Shown: piece by piece, positions 48,244-57,186 of the stretch | How the letters are laid out: each line of letters opens with the position of its first letter | How positions within the stretch are numbered: position 1 is the first letter of the stretch | Source: CBDDLD01 sp965230605 | Lineage (GTDB): Bacteria > Bacteroidota > Bacteroidia > Flavobacteriales > Flavobacteriaceae | DNA length: 64,000 nt | Direction of reading: 5' to 3' | Assembly: GCA_965230605.1 (NCBI GenBank) | Contig: CBDDLD010000004.1 | Coordinates: 930,001-994,000, forward strand | The notes under the pieces: generated by a model | What the model was told of the DNA's origin: nothing | The model's input: the letters and a program-made list of their open reading frames with translations, nothing else | Databases searched by the model: none | Made by a program: the position numbers and the translations under genes

Positions 48244-49328
48244 TCGATTAAAGCACTGATCTTTTCCCAAAGTAAATTATCATAACCTGAAGGGCCTAAT
48301 TGCCCTTCACCGGCATCGTTACCCATTCTTATGATCGCAAGCTTTCTACTGGGTACTACATATAGTTTTTGATCATTGGCGCCAAGACCTGCAATAAGAT
48401 CGTTTGGAGCATTGGGAATGAGTTCTCCTGAAAAAGATTGGGTTGATCCAGGAACACGATAAGACGACTTACCATTCAACCACCACAGATAGCCATATGA
48501 AGGATTCATAGCTTGTGATGTGCTAGTCATGGCATTGAAAAAGTTAGTATCACTCATTATGACGTCCTCATCCCAAATACCTTGATTTAAGCACAGCAGA
48601 CCGAACCGAGCCATACTTCTGGCATTACTGAAATAAAATCGATTGTATCCAGAGCTTATCCAAGCACCTTGCATACCAATACGATCTCTTAGTTTTGAAT
48701 TGAAATAGCTATCAAAATCAGAGTTTAAAGCCCCAGATATAATAGACTGGGTCAATGTGTAGGGTGCATTGTGATAGTACCAGAATGCTCCAGGTTCATT
48801 AAGGTAGGTCAGACAGTCAAAATCAGTACAGAAAAGACTATCGGTATAATCCAACCCGCTTGTCATAGTAATATGATGAGATACGTTTATGTTCTGTTCT
48901 TGTTCATTGGTAAGATCACTCCATCCGGATCCTAAATAATTTGCAGAAGGATTGTTAAGCGATAAGTAGCCTTCTTCCTGAGCAATACCTGTCATAAAAG
49001 CGGTTAAGGTTTTTCCTGCTGAGAACCAAGGGTTATTAGAACTAGCCGTAGTACTTCCAAAATAACTTTCATTAACAATGCGACCATTGTATAAAATCAT
49101 AAAAGATTTGGTATTAGTATCATCTAAAAACTCTAATAACGGTTGTAATGCTTCAGCATTCCATTCTAAGGTTTCCAAAGAGACAGTTTCCCAAGTATCA
49201 GAATTAATAGGAGGAAAGTATAATTCACTTTCAATAGGATTTGGATCCGTTATATTCGTGTCATCATTCGTAGAGCACGACGATACAAAGAGTCCTAAAA
49301 TAAAGTAGATTATGTACATAGGTTTCAT
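48240..49328 (-). CDS. Serine hydrolase lipoprotein (class C beta-lactamase fold)
   Basis: 362 residues from ATG 49328 (MKPMYIIYFILGLFVSSCST), giving a lipoprotein signal (Cys18). Active-site motifs: S-x-x-K as SAGKTLTAFMTGIA (about 113-117), Y-x-N as YYHNAPYTL (about 181-187) and a late YLWWLNGKSSYR / PNDLIAGLGAND region. It resembles the 6-aminohexanoate-dimer hydrolase / EstB esterases (SAGKT, TSGLDY motifs). Esterase or amidohydrolase of the cell envelope; substrate unknown. Its convergent overlap with the amidase gene is 4 bases. Confidence 0.85.
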   Translation of the reverse strand: MKPMYIIYFILGLFVSSCSTNDDTNITDPNPIESELYFPPINSDTWETVSLETLEWNAEALQPLLEFLDDTNTKSFMILYNGRIVNESYFGSTTASSNNPWFSAGKTLTAFMTGIAQEEGYLSLNNPSANYLGSGWSDLTNEQEQNINVSHHITMTSGLDYTDSLFCTDFDCLTYLNEPGAFWYYHNAPYTLTQSIISGALNSDFDSYFNSKLRDRIGMQGAWISSGYNRFYFSNARSMARFGLLCLNQGIWDEDVIMSDTNFFNAMTSTSQAMNPSYGYLWWLNGKSSYRVPGSTQSFSGELIPNAPNDLIAGLGANDQKLYVVPSRKLAIIRMGNDAGEGQLGPSGYDNLLWEKISALID

Positions 49329-49381
49329 GGCTGAGTTTTTATTTAAGACCATTAAATATAATAAAGGTTTAAATTAGATTG

Positions 49382-49389
49382 TATCTTTG
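49382..49389 (+). promoter_or_regulatory. -7 box of rimO
   Basis: TATCTTTG matches TAnnTTTG perfectly. No TTTG is seen about 20 bases upstream, so the -33 part is weak. The start site would leave about a dozen bases of leader before the ATG at 49408. Confidence 0.4.
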
Positions 49390-49407
49390 CCCACTCAATA
49401 AAAAAGT

Positions 49408-50709
49408 ATGCGTACAAAGTCTTTAAAGAAAAATAGAATTAATGTTGTAACCCTTGGATGTAGCAAGAATGTCTATGATAGTGAGGTGCTTATGGGGCAG
49501 TTAAAGGCAAGCGGTAAAGATGTTGTGCACGAGCAAGAAGGAAATGTCGTGGTTATTAATACCTGTGGTTTTATTAATAATGCTAAGGAGGAGAGTGTGA
49601 ATACCATTTTGGAGTACATGCAAAAGAAGGAGGCAGGCGAAGTAGATAAGGTATTTGTTACAGGCTGTTTAAGTGAACGCTATAAACCAGACTTGCAAAA
49701 AGAAATTCCTAATGTGGATCAATATTTTGGTACGACAGAGCTTCCGGGACTTTTAAAAGCACTAGGTGCAGATTATAAGCACGAGCTCATAGGAGAACGC
49801 TTAACCACAACACCTAAGAACTATGCCTATCTCAAGATTGCAGAGGGATGCGATCGTCCGTGTAGTTTCTGTGCCATACCATTAATGAGAGGAAAACATA
49901 AGTCTACACCGATAGAAGACTTAGTGATCGAGGCTGAAAAGCTAGCTGCCGATGGTGTTAAAGAATTAATTCTAATTGCTCAAGACCTGACTTATTATGG
50001 CCTAGATCTTTATAAGAAACGCAATTTAGCAGAACTATTAGAACATTTGGTAAAGGTAGATGGTATTGAATGGATACGTTTACACTATGCTTTCCCTACA
50101 GGATTTCCTATGGATGTTCTAGATATCATGAAACGTGAACCAAAGATCTGCAACTATATTGATATTCCGTTACAACATATCTCTGACCATATTTTGAAAA
50201 GTATGCGTCGTGGGACTACACAAGCAAAAACCACAAAATTGCTCGAAGATTTTAGAGCTAAGGTTCCTGAAATGGCTATTAGGACGACTTTGATTGTGGG
50301 TTATCCGGGAGAAACCGAAGAAGATTTTGAAATCCTTAAATCTTGGGTTAAAGCCATGCGTTTTGAGCGTTTAGGATGCTTTACCTACTCACATGAGGAG
50401 AATACACATGCCTATAATCTGGAAGATGACGTGCCAGAGGATGTAAAAATGCAACGCGCTAATGAGATCATGGAAATACAATCTCAAATTTCATGGGAGT
50501 TAAATCAAGCTAAGATAGGAGAAGAATTCAAGGTAGTCATAGATAGAAAAGAAGGCAATTACTTTGTCGGTCGTACAGAGTTTGATTCTCCGGATGTCGA
50601 TAATGAGGTTCGTATAGACGCTACAACAACCTATCTTAAAACTGGTGAATTCGCCAAAGTCAAAGTTATAGAAGCTGAAGATTTTGATCTTTATGCAGAG
50701 GTTGTTTAA
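49408..50709 (+). CDS. rimO: Ribosomal protein uS12 methylthiotransferase RimO
   Basis: 433 residues. It modifies Asp of ribosomal protein S12 by radical-SAM methylthiolation. The N-terminal UPF0004 domain carries the auxiliary cluster cysteines C18 (TLGCSKN), C53 (NTCGF) and C87 (VTGCLSE); the radical-SAM cluster is C148-x3-C152-x2-C155 in EGCDRPCSFC. The core continues IPLQHISDHILKSMRRG, and a TRAM domain ends the protein. Family assignment is RimO rather than MiaB by NVVTLGCSKN and RRG motifs. Single-gene unit. Confidence 0.95.
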   Translation: MRTKSLKKNRINVVTLGCSKNVYDSEVLMGQLKASGKDVVHEQEGNVVVINTCGFINNAKEESVNTILEYMQKKEAGEVDKVFVTGCLSERYKPDLQKEIPNVDQYFGTTELPGLLKALGADYKHELIGERLTTTPKNYAYLKIAEGCDRPCSFCAIPLMRGKHKSTPIEDLVIEAEKLAADGVKELILIAQDLTYYGLDLYKKRNLAELLEHLVKVDGIEWIRLHYAFPTGFPMDVLDIMKREPKICNYIDIPLQHISDHILKSMRRGTTQAKTTKLLEDFRAKVPEMAIRTTLIVGYPGETEEDFEILKSWVKAMRFERLGCFTYSHEENTHAYNLEDDVPEDVKMQRANEIMEIQSQISWELNQAKIGEEFKVVIDRKEGNYFVGRTEFDSPDVDNEVRIDATTTYLKTGEFAKVKVIEAEDFDLYAEVV

Positions 50710-50712
50710 TAG

Positions 50713-51039
50713 TTATTTAGGTGGCAAAGACATCACAAACTCATAACTCTGTTGCAGGTAATCCGATAAGAGTTCCATGTTTGAATAAAGGGATTTAGGC
50801 ACCAGAACGTAGTCTCGCATTTTAGCGCCATAAGAATAATAAGCGCCGGTATCGTACTCTTCCATAAACTGCTTTGCCGTTTCTTTAGGTAAGCGAAATC
50901 CGATTTCTCCGGCTTTATTAAGTAGTGTAAACATATACCCGTTAGCTGAGGTGTAGATCATGTTCTTGCCCTTGCGCTCAAAATTGGGATTGGTGTCAAT
51001 AAGGCTGTCATAAAATTTAAGTTCATCTTCCCAGGCCAT
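50713..51039 (-). CDS. Small soluble protein, TfoX-N/YjbR-like fold
   Basis: 108 residues. It starts MAWEDELKFYDSLIDTNPNF, then has NMIYTSANGYMFTLLNKAGE and IGFRLPKETAKQFMEEYDTG, and ends LSDYLQQSYEFVMSLPPK. The order (helix, then a strand pair, a G-F-R strand, a helix, and a Y-rich C-terminal helix) resembles the TfoX N-terminal or MmcQ/YjbR domain. It is not the full-length regulator Sxy. Function unknown; convergent with rimO across 3 bases. Confidence 0.6.
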   Translation of the reverse strand: MAWEDELKFYDSLIDTNPNFERKGKNMIYTSANGYMFTLLNKAGEIGFRLPKETAKQFMEEYDTGAYYSYGAKMRDYVLVPKSLYSNMELLSDYLQQSYEFVMSLPPK

Positions 51040-51114
51040 AAGCTAAATGTTTTTAGATGTATTTAAAGATAGTTATTTTTATAAGTGAATAACAATGTTT
51101 GTAAAATTATACTA

Positions 51115-51984
51115 ATGAATTGGAAGCAGTTGAACACCGAATACCCCTTTGAGCAAACTAGTAAGGAAAAATTGAATGTGATCCTGTTTGTTTCAGTTTC
51201 TGCCAGCTTAATTGTTCTGCTGCTTCAACCTTTTGGGTTCTCTATTACTGAACAGACTCTAAGTTTTTTTAGCTTCTTATTTGTAGCTGTACTGACTTTG
51301 AGTGTTAATTATTTCGCGTTTCCTTTTGTGTTTCCTAGTATTTTTGAAGAGCATCGATGGTCCATCTCTAAGGCTTTTTTATTCCTATTGTATAATTTTA
51401 TCATTATCGGGTTTTGGATCCATATAGTCAATGCTATCATTGTTAAAAAGAGTATGTTTTTTATTCATTCTAAAGATGACCTTCTTGCAATGTTATTCAG
51501 AACTATAGCCGTTGGTGTAATAACTACATTCTTTTTAATCCTTATTAAATATAATATACTGGCAAGACAACATTTACAGATTTCTCAATCTATTAATGAT
51601 GAATTAAAAACACAATTAGCTTATAGCAACGAAGATAAAATAGAGCTTTACCTTGAAAATAATACGGTCTCTTTTAGTAGAGATGATTTAAAATACATTA
51701 GTGCCGAAGGTAATTATATTAAGCTTCATTTTAGGGGCATTGAAAACAAGGTCCCAAAATTGTATCGAGCAAGACTAAAACAGATAGAAGCATCACTAGA
51801 CCAATTCCCCGAATTTTTCCGATGTCACAGATCTTTTATTATCAATCTTAATACTGTAGAGTCATCTACAGGAAATTCACAAGGTCTATTTATAAAGATG
51901 TTAGGAGGTGATAAGAAGATACCTGTAGCACGTCCGAAAATAAAACTATTGAAGCATCACCTTAATGAAATTAAAAACAACTAA
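51115..51984 (+). CDS. LytTR-family transcriptional regulator with membrane N-domain
   Basis: 289 residues from ATG 51115 (MNWKQLNTEYPFEQTSKEKL); an alternative GTG 30 bases earlier exists. The N-terminal 150 residues hold four hydrophobic helices (about 19-37, 49-67, 82-104, 124-142). The C-terminal 100 residues form a LytTR DNA-binding domain (NTVSFSRDDLKYISAEGNYI, FRCHRSFIINLNTVES, IPVARPKIKLLKHHL). Such membrane-bound LytTR regulators bind DNA directly and respond to an envelope signal through the TM domain. Followed 84 bases later by a MORN protein gene that may be a target. Confidence 0.88.
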   Translation: MNWKQLNTEYPFEQTSKEKLNVILFVSVSASLIVLLLQPFGFSITEQTLSFFSFLFVAVLTLSVNYFAFPFVFPSIFEEHRWSISKAFLFLLYNFIIIGFWIHIVNAIIVKKSMFFIHSKDDLLAMLFRTIAVGVITTFFLILIKYNILARQHLQISQSINDELKTQLAYSNEDKIELYLENNTVSFSRDDLKYISAEGNYIKLHFRGIENKVPKLYRARLKQIEASLDQFPEFFRCHRSFIINLNTVESSTGNSQGLFIKMLGGDKKIPVARPKIKLLKHHLNEIKNN

Positions 51985-52068
51985 GCAATTCATCACAATA
52001 GTATACAGTTCATAACAAAAAATGCTAGCATGATTATTTAACAAATACATTCGTCATAAGTTTTTAAA

Positions 52069-52677
52069 ATGATAAAACGCGTAAAGATTTTACCTTTTCT
52101 ATTACTGATCACCTTTCAAGTATTGCCAATACTAATCATACTTTTATATATGTATGATTATAAAGAGACAACTGAGAATTCAGGCTGGATAGTTGAAAGA
52201 AACGGAAATTGTAAATTTTTTACAGAGCTTAACTACGAAAACAGATCTTTTGAATGGAGTGGAGATTGTTTAGATGGATTTATCCATGGTTATGGAAAAT
52301 TAAAACTGTTTGAGAATAATATTAAATACTATGTTTTTGAAGGGTCTCTGTCTAAGGGTAGAATTGAAGGTTACGGTAAGTTGATTATACTTTCAGATGG
52401 AGATACCTATGAAGGAAATTATGTAAATGGCAAAGCCAATGGCTTAGGGCATTTCTACAATGATGATGGTGATCATTACGAAGGTCATTTTAAAAATGGT
52501 TTAAGATCTGGAAAAGGCACCTATTGGTATAGTCCGGAAAGTGAATTATTTAAGTATGAAGGAGAGTGGGAAGCGGGAAGAGAACATGGTAAAGGAACGC
52601 TCTTCTATCGTGATGGTAAAAAAGTTTCAGGGAATTTTATTAATGGTGTTTTAGAAGAGAATAGTACGCAAGATTAA
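52069..52677 (+). CDS. MORN-repeat protein with N-terminal membrane anchor
   Basis: 202 residues. One hydrophobic helix (about 9-26, ILPFLLLITFQVLPILIILL) is followed by a beta-sheet made of MORN repeats, e.g. YEGNYVNGKANGLGHF, YEGHFKNGLRSGKGTY and YEGEWEAGREHGKGTL (about residues 115-175), with degenerate copies before them. MORN repeats bind lipids or proteins at membranes. The TM at the N-terminus suggests a periplasmic display. Not recognised further. Confidence 0.85.
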   Translation: MIKRVKILPFLLLITFQVLPILIILLYMYDYKETTENSGWIVERNGNCKFFTELNYENRSFEWSGDCLDGFIHGYGKLKLFENNIKYYVFEGSLSKGRIEGYGKLIILSDGDTYEGNYVNGKANGLGHFYNDDGDHYEGHFKNGLRSGKGTYWYSPESELFKYEGEWEAGREHGKGTLFYRDGKKVSGNFINGVLEENSTQD

Positions 52678-52710
52678 GCGATACTTCTATTAATACAAAT
52701 AAACGCTATT

Positions 52711-53697
52711 ATGTTTCAAGTAGAACCTATTTTATGGCTGCAAGCTTTTGAATCTCCTTTTTTTAACTCATTTATGAGCCTAATATCTTCATTAGGTTAT
52801 TCCATAATTTATGGAGTGCTAATTGCCATTATTACCTTTGGAATTAATCTACGCAAAGGTCTAGCTATTTTCATGATTTTAGCCATTGGCGGTATTATGA
52901 CCGATGGTATGAAAAGAGGATTTCAATTTCCACGACCAAGCGATATAGATGTTCGTATTAATCAACCCGGATATATGCCAACGCCGAAACTTGTTGATAA
53001 TGGTGGGGCAGAAGACTTTTGGGCGTTACCTACTAAGGGAGCTATGGAAGCGACTAAAAGGCAAATAGATTGGAGCTACGGGTTTCCTTCTGGTCATGTA
53101 AGTGCTGCTGTAGCATTTATGTTTGGCTTATTTTTCTTATACAGGAAAAAAGGGTTGCTCATATTTGCTATATGCTGGACCATACTTATGTGTTTATCAC
53201 GGATGTATTTAGGACGGCATTTTTTAGCCGATGTAATTGGTGGGGTATGTGTAGGTATGCTTGCTATCTGGATTGCATCAATTCTATTGAAACAACTAGA
53301 TGTTGAAGGTTATATAAAATTAGATAAGGAAGCTTTTACAAGACTAGCTTACTTTACAGTTCCTCTAGTCTTGCTAGTGCCATTCATTGTGCTTCTCGAT
53401 GCGGATAATGTAGGACGTTTATTTGGCTTGGGAGTTGCTTACTTTGTGATCAATAAAATGGGACATAATTCAGATAAAGGCACCATATGGAAACGCATTT
53501 TACGCATTCTTTTATCATTTGTCTTGTTCTTTCCATTTGAGCTGTTTGTTAATTTTATGATAGATACAATGGGGCTCAATGAAGATCTACGCCTGGTAAT
53601 GCTGATCACTACCTTCCTACTAACGAGCCTTCCATTTATTTTTACCGTTAAAGTTTCTAAATATCTGAGGCTTTATGTTAAGGATGATAAACTCTAA
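52711..53697 (+). CDS. PAP2-superfamily membrane phosphatase
   Basis: 328 residues with about eight hydrophobic helices. All three acid-phosphatase motifs are present: KRGFQFPRPSD, YGFPSGHVSAAV (PSGH) and RMYLGRHFLADVIGG (the SRxxxxxHxxxD form). Catalytic His sites face the extracytoplasmic side. Enzymes of this type dephosphorylate phosphatidic acid, undecaprenyl diphosphate or lipid A; the position does not decide. The protein is longer than BacA-type PAP2 proteins because of an extra C-terminal membrane part. A 33-base gap separates it from the MORN gene, so the two may be co-transcribed. Confidence 0.9.
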   Translation: MFQVEPILWLQAFESPFFNSFMSLISSLGYSIIYGVLIAIITFGINLRKGLAIFMILAIGGIMTDGMKRGFQFPRPSDIDVRINQPGYMPTPKLVDNGGAEDFWALPTKGAMEATKRQIDWSYGFPSGHVSAAVAFMFGLFFLYRKKGLLIFAICWTILMCLSRMYLGRHFLADVIGGVCVGMLAIWIASILLKQLDVEGYIKLDKEAFTRLAYFTVPLVLLVPFIVLLDADNVGRLFGLGVAYFVINKMGHNSDKGTIWKRILRILLSFVLFFPFELFVNFMIDTMGLNEDLRLVMLITTFLLTSLPFIFTVKVSKYLRLYVKDDKL

Positions 53698-53704
53698 TAT
53701 AAGA

Positions 53705-54055
53705 TTAGGAGAGTCCTATTTTTTGCTTGGCAAATAAGAGTAGTACAAGTACAATTAATGAAAATAATGTCCCAAAAGGAATGTACCAAAGGGTAAGAAT
53801 ACAAACACCTATGCCAAATGAGTATGTCCATTGTTGATTAGTCCATAAGCCATATAACCATATTAACCACAGTAATCCAAATACTATAAATAGAGGTCCT
53901 AACTTAAAGACATCGATATTGAACTTTTCGAAAAGCTTAGACCAAGGTCCGGGCTTTTCCGGTCCTATATATTTGCCATATATTAAAACATAAATGCCAT
54001 CCAATAGCATAAAACCACCATTTAAAATGCCGAGTATTGTGATGAATATTTTCAT
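53705..54055 (-). CDS. Small membrane protein of unknown function
   Basis: 116 residues with four hydrophobic helices (about 3-22, 50-68, 75-90, 92-110) and a short soluble loop carrying IGPEKPGPWSKLFEKFNID. It is not a family I recognise. The convergent PAP2 stop is 7 bases away. Upstream, 36 bases separate it from the alpha/beta hydrolase gene, which is on the same strand and may be co-transcribed. Confidence 0.65.
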   Translation of the reverse strand: MKIFITILGILNGGFMLLDGIYVLIYGKYIGPEKPGPWSKLFEKFNIDVFKLGPLFIVFGLLWLIWLYGLWTNQQWTYSFGIGVCILTLWYIPFGTLFSLIVLVLLLFAKQKIGLS

Positions 54056-54091
54056 TTTATCTGTGTATTTCGTACGCTTTATTCATAAATG

Positions 54092-54772
54092 CTAAGTTGA
54101 GGTAATATAATTCAATAATAACTCTTTATTTACTACATCAATAGGATGTTTCACACCTTCAAGATGTATTAATTCAGAATTCGGTAACAGTTTGGCTACG
54201 TGTTCAGTTTCTTCATAGCTAACCATATGATCTAGACTGCCAATTCCTAATACCACAGGTATATCGATGATCTTGAAATCGATATCCATTAATTTAGCAC
54301 CTTTCGCCATGCTCATCATCATTTGAGCTGTTTTTTGCATAACCGACTTCCAATCTTCCGGTTGATGTTCTAAACTAAGTTTTTGTGCAAATTTGGGGAC
54401 TTTCTCTTCAATTACAACTGGATTTAATAGTTTAACCTCCTTTTCAGCAGAGGCTATACTCCAATCGAATTTTGTACCCAACGTGATTACTTTTTTTATT
54501 TTCTCTGGGATCTGTAAAGCAGCATTTAAAGCGACATAACCGCCCATGCTATAACCGAAAATAGTTACTTTATCTATAGCTTTAGCGTTTATAAAATCAA
54601 TGACGTTCTTTGTGAATAACTCAATTGAGAAGTACTTAGGGATAGGTTCACCTCCATGTCCATCAAAATTCAAAGTAAAGACTTCAAAGGTCTTTTCTAA
54701 TGGTTCTATAATGGAATGAAACTGAGCTTTGCTTCCTAAAGCACCATGAAGTAATAAAAGCTTTTCTTTCAT
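54092..54772 (-). CDS. Alpha/beta-fold hydrolase
   Basis: 226 residues, cytosolic, a small hydrolase core. It begins KEKLLLLHGALGSKAQFHSI (oxyanion HG), has the nucleophile elbow GYSMGGYVALNAAL (S about 72), an acid in VVLGIGSLDHMV and the histidine in LEGVKHPIDV. It resembles the MhpC/BioH-type hydrolases. Substrate unknown. Upstream there is about 97 bases to the terminator of the next gene, so it has its own promoter. Confidence 0.85.
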   Translation of the reverse strand: MKEKLLLLHGALGSKAQFHSIIEPLEKTFEVFTLNFDGHGGEPIPKYFSIELFTKNVIDFINAKAIDKVTIFGYSMGGYVALNAALQIPEKIKKVITLGTKFDWSIASAEKEVKLLNPVVIEEKVPKFAQKLSLEHQPEDWKSVMQKTAQMMMSMAKGAKLMDIDFKIIDIPVVLGIGSLDHMVSYEETEHVAKLLPNSELIHLEGVKHPIDVVNKELLLNYITST

Positions 54773-54813
54773 AGTAGAAACTTGATCAATCTAAATTAAG
54801 ACTATTATGCTAA

Positions 54814-54841
54814 TAAAAAACCAGCAACTGCAAGTTACTGG
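54814..54841 (-). terminator. Terminator of the exported alpha/beta hydrolase gene
   Basis: CCAGCAACT (54821-54829) / GCA / AGTTACTGG (54833-54841) with one mismatch, preceded on the plus strand by A's at 54815-54820, giving a U-run leftward, 28 bases past the stop at 54870. Confidence 0.8.
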
Positions 54842-54869
54842 TTTCTGATTTAACATATTGAGAGTACTA

Positions 54870-55868
54870 TTAATGCTTTCTAAACTCAAGTGTATGATTT
54901 GGATAAATATTTTTTAGCCAGTTGTAAATATCCTGTTCATAAGCTTTTTCTTTGATGTTATGCTCTTCACCTGAATATTGAAAGACCTCATAGACTTTTC
55001 CTTCTTCTTTTAGTTCTTTTAGCGTATTGATGCTTTGGTCAACAGGGCCTAATTGGTCTAATTCAGAATCTCCAAAAAGCCATATAATCGGAATATCCAA
55101 TTGATTGAGATGAACTACAGGATCGAAGTTCATTATGGTTGCATACCATGATCTGTAGGTTGTCAGTGACTCTGTAAATGGGCTTGTCCCTGGATATACT
55201 CTGGCAAACCAGGCTTTATCTTTGTTCTGTTCAAATAAGTTGGTAAACGTATCAGGTGTGTCTTTACCTTCAATTGTTTTTCCTTCTACGAGTTGCATTT
55301 CCACGGCTTCTTCAATATCTGAGTCTGAAAAGCCTTCTCGTTTTAATCTTGCCGATCGTTCAAAGATACGATCTTCACTTACCGTTGACACAGAAGCAGA
55401 CTTTATGATCATAAAATTTATAGACTCGGTTTTACTGGCTGCAAGTGCTGCTACCCATCCGCCTTGACTCGAAGCATGAAGCCCTATTTTGTCACTATCT
55501 ATATGCTCATTTTGCTCTAAAAGCTTTACTGCGGAAACGGCATCATTTGCTAAATCTTCAAAGCTGAAATAACTCCAGTCATTTTCATCACCATCAGATT
55601 TTCCTGTGCCTCTTTTATCATAAACAAGGGCAGCATAGCCTATTGATGTCATCCACTTAGCACTGTAGGCGCTATTTTTTCTTGTTTCTTCTCCTGAGCC
55701 GTGTACAAAAACTACCGCAGGAAAAGGGCCTTCACCTTTAGGTAAGTACAGAGTACCTGAGAGCGTAATATCATTATTATTAAATGTGACATCGGTTTTC
55801 TTATAGGTACTGCAATTGGTGAGGCATAAGGTGAATAAGACGATTAAAAGACTGTTTTTTGATTTCAT
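54870..55868 (-). CDS. Exported alpha/beta hydrolase lipoprotein (dienelactone hydrolase-like)
   Basis: 332 residues from ATG 55868 (MKSKNSLLIVLFTLCLTNCS), chosen for its lipobox (Cys19). Motifs: HGSGEETRKN (oxyanion), YDKRGTGKSDG, nucleophile GLHASSQGGWVAALAAS (S about 139), acid in IIWLFGDSELDQ, and H in QYSGEEHNIKEKAY. The SSQGG elbow and YDKRGTGKS are shared with peptidase S15/DLH-type envelope esterases. Another hydrolase of related type occurs at 2656..3582, sharing the oxyanion region. Confidence 0.84.
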   Translation of the reverse strand: MKSKNSLLIVLFTLCLTNCSTYKKTDVTFNNNDITLSGTLYLPKGEGPFPAVVFVHGSGEETRKNSAYSAKWMTSIGYAALVYDKRGTGKSDGDENDWSYFSFEDLANDAVSAVKLLEQNEHIDSDKIGLHASSQGGWVAALAASKTESINFMIIKSASVSTVSEDRIFERSARLKREGFSDSDIEEAVEMQLVEGKTIEGKDTPDTFTNLFEQNKDKAWFARVYPGTSPFTESLTTYRSWYATIMNFDPVVHLNQLDIPIIWLFGDSELDQLGPVDQSINTLKELKEEGKVYEVFQYSGEEHNIKEKAYEQDIYNWLKNIYPNHTLEFRKH

Positions 55869-55943
55869 TATGTTTGATTTTGTTTTAAGAAACAAATGAA
55901 ATTATTCTGAGTGTTACAATCGCCTCAATTCTGTTTTGAGCCT

Positions 55944-57053
55944 TTACTTTTTTATAGTTTTAACATAATCTGAAGGAGAAATACCCATTTGGTCTTTAAA
56001 AATACGGTTGAAAGATGCTTTGCTATTAAAGCCAGATTCATAGGCTATGGTAAGTAATGTGGTATTAAGATGTGATTCATTTTTAATGCGCTCTTGAACT
56101 TCTTTCACACGATATTGGTTTACAAAAGAAATAAATGGAACACCTAACTGCTGATTCACCAAGTACGATAATTGTTGCTTTGATAGACCAATTTCTTTTG
56201 CGACATTTTCTAGTGATAACTTTTCGTTTAAATAAGGTTTATGTTCTTTAAAAAATATCAGGAGTTTTTCCGTATAAATAGTTTCTTTACCACTAAAAAA
56301 ATTAGTTATAGATTTTGAGTATTGTTCTTCTTCAAAAAGACGGGGGTTCTTATAGACAAGCATCCCAAAAAAGTACAGACTTAAAGTAATTAAAAGGCTT
56401 CCTATTAAATCGGAGTCTCTAAAAGGGAGTTCCCCAAAGTAATTCAAGAAAAATAGGAGGTAAGACAGAAGCGCTACACTAGCAAAAACAAGAATAAGCT
56501 TCTTAGCGTTTTTAATGAATTGTGCTTGTTTGTTCGCTTTCAAATGCGTGTTCAAAAAGATTAGCCTTATGTTGAGTAAACGGATAATATAAAATAGAAA
56601 GAGTGAAGCAATGATAGCTTTAAATCCAGCAAATAAAGCCACATCAGTTGGTATTCCATCTGAAAAGTAGGTCAGTTTTTTTTCAGCAGAAGCAAATAAA
56701 AAAGGGATTTGCCATAGGAAACCGATAATAAATGGTATAAAATAAAGCCCATCTTTTGATGTGTAGGTATTCCGCCGCTTGGTGATATACTGAATATAAA
56801 ACAACAAGAAAGGCCAGAGTAATAAGTCGACTACAATAGTAAAAGCAATTAAGAAAGGATAATGATCAACCAAGTCAGACTCTTCAGCAATTTCATTAAA
56901 TAACATTAAGGAGATCAGGAACAAAATTACCGTGATATTTTGTGCATGAATTGTGTATTTCTTTCTGGATAAGATAAATAGAAGCATAATGAAGATCCCA
57001 ATCACTAAACCACAGGTAAAAAGAATTACCCAGATATTGATATTGAGATTCAT
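55944..57053 (-). CDS. AraC-family transcriptional regulator with seven-TM N-domain
   Basis: 369 residues. Seven hydrophobic helices lie between residues about 7 and 228. The AraC HTH domain is at about 265-365 (LSLENVAKEIGLSKQQLSYL, VNQYRVKEVQERI, IAYESGFNSKASFNRIFKDQ, GISPSDYVKTI). This membrane-plus-AraC layout is common in Bacteroidota and may sense small molecules at the membrane. It lies 75 bases upstream of the exported hydrolase on the same strand, so that gene is a candidate target. Possible target and signal are not known. Confidence 0.88.
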   Translation of the reverse strand: MNLNINIWVILFTCGLVIGIFIMLLFILSRKKYTIHAQNITVILFLISLMLFNEIAEESDLVDHYPFLIAFTIVVDLLLWPFLLFYIQYITKRRNTYTSKDGLYFIPFIIGFLWQIPFLFASAEKKLTYFSDGIPTDVALFAGFKAIIASLFLFYIIRLLNIRLIFLNTHLKANKQAQFIKNAKKLILVFASVALLSYLLFFLNYFGELPFRDSDLIGSLLITLSLYFFGMLVYKNPRLFEEEQYSKSITNFFSGKETIYTEKLLIFFKEHKPYLNEKLSLENVAKEIGLSKQQLSYLVNQQLGVPFISFVNQYRVKEVQERIKNESHLNTTLLTIAYESGFNSKASFNRIFKDQMGISPSDYVKTIKK

Positions 57054-57120
57054 ATGTCTTTAGTGTTTTGCATTGTAACGTCTTAGTGAACTAATTTATT
57101 AAAATTATGTTATCTATTAT

Positions 57121-57156
57121 AAAAGAAAAAACAGCAACCCTTTTATTGGGCTGCTG
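57121..57156 (-). terminator. Terminator of the T9SS lipase-like gene
   Basis: CAGCAACCC (57132-57140) / TTTTATT / GGGCTGCTG (57148-57156) with one internal mismatch, plus-strand A-run before it giving leftward U's, 31 bases past the stop at 57187. Confidence 0.82.
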
Positions 57157-57186
57157 CTTTAAGTACTTAACTATATCTTCAGCATA

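Noticed and set aside
55868..55930. TGTAAC upstream of the exported hydrolase gene as an ECF promoter
   Set aside because: The -10 position reads TTGT; no CGTC-like element at the right distance.
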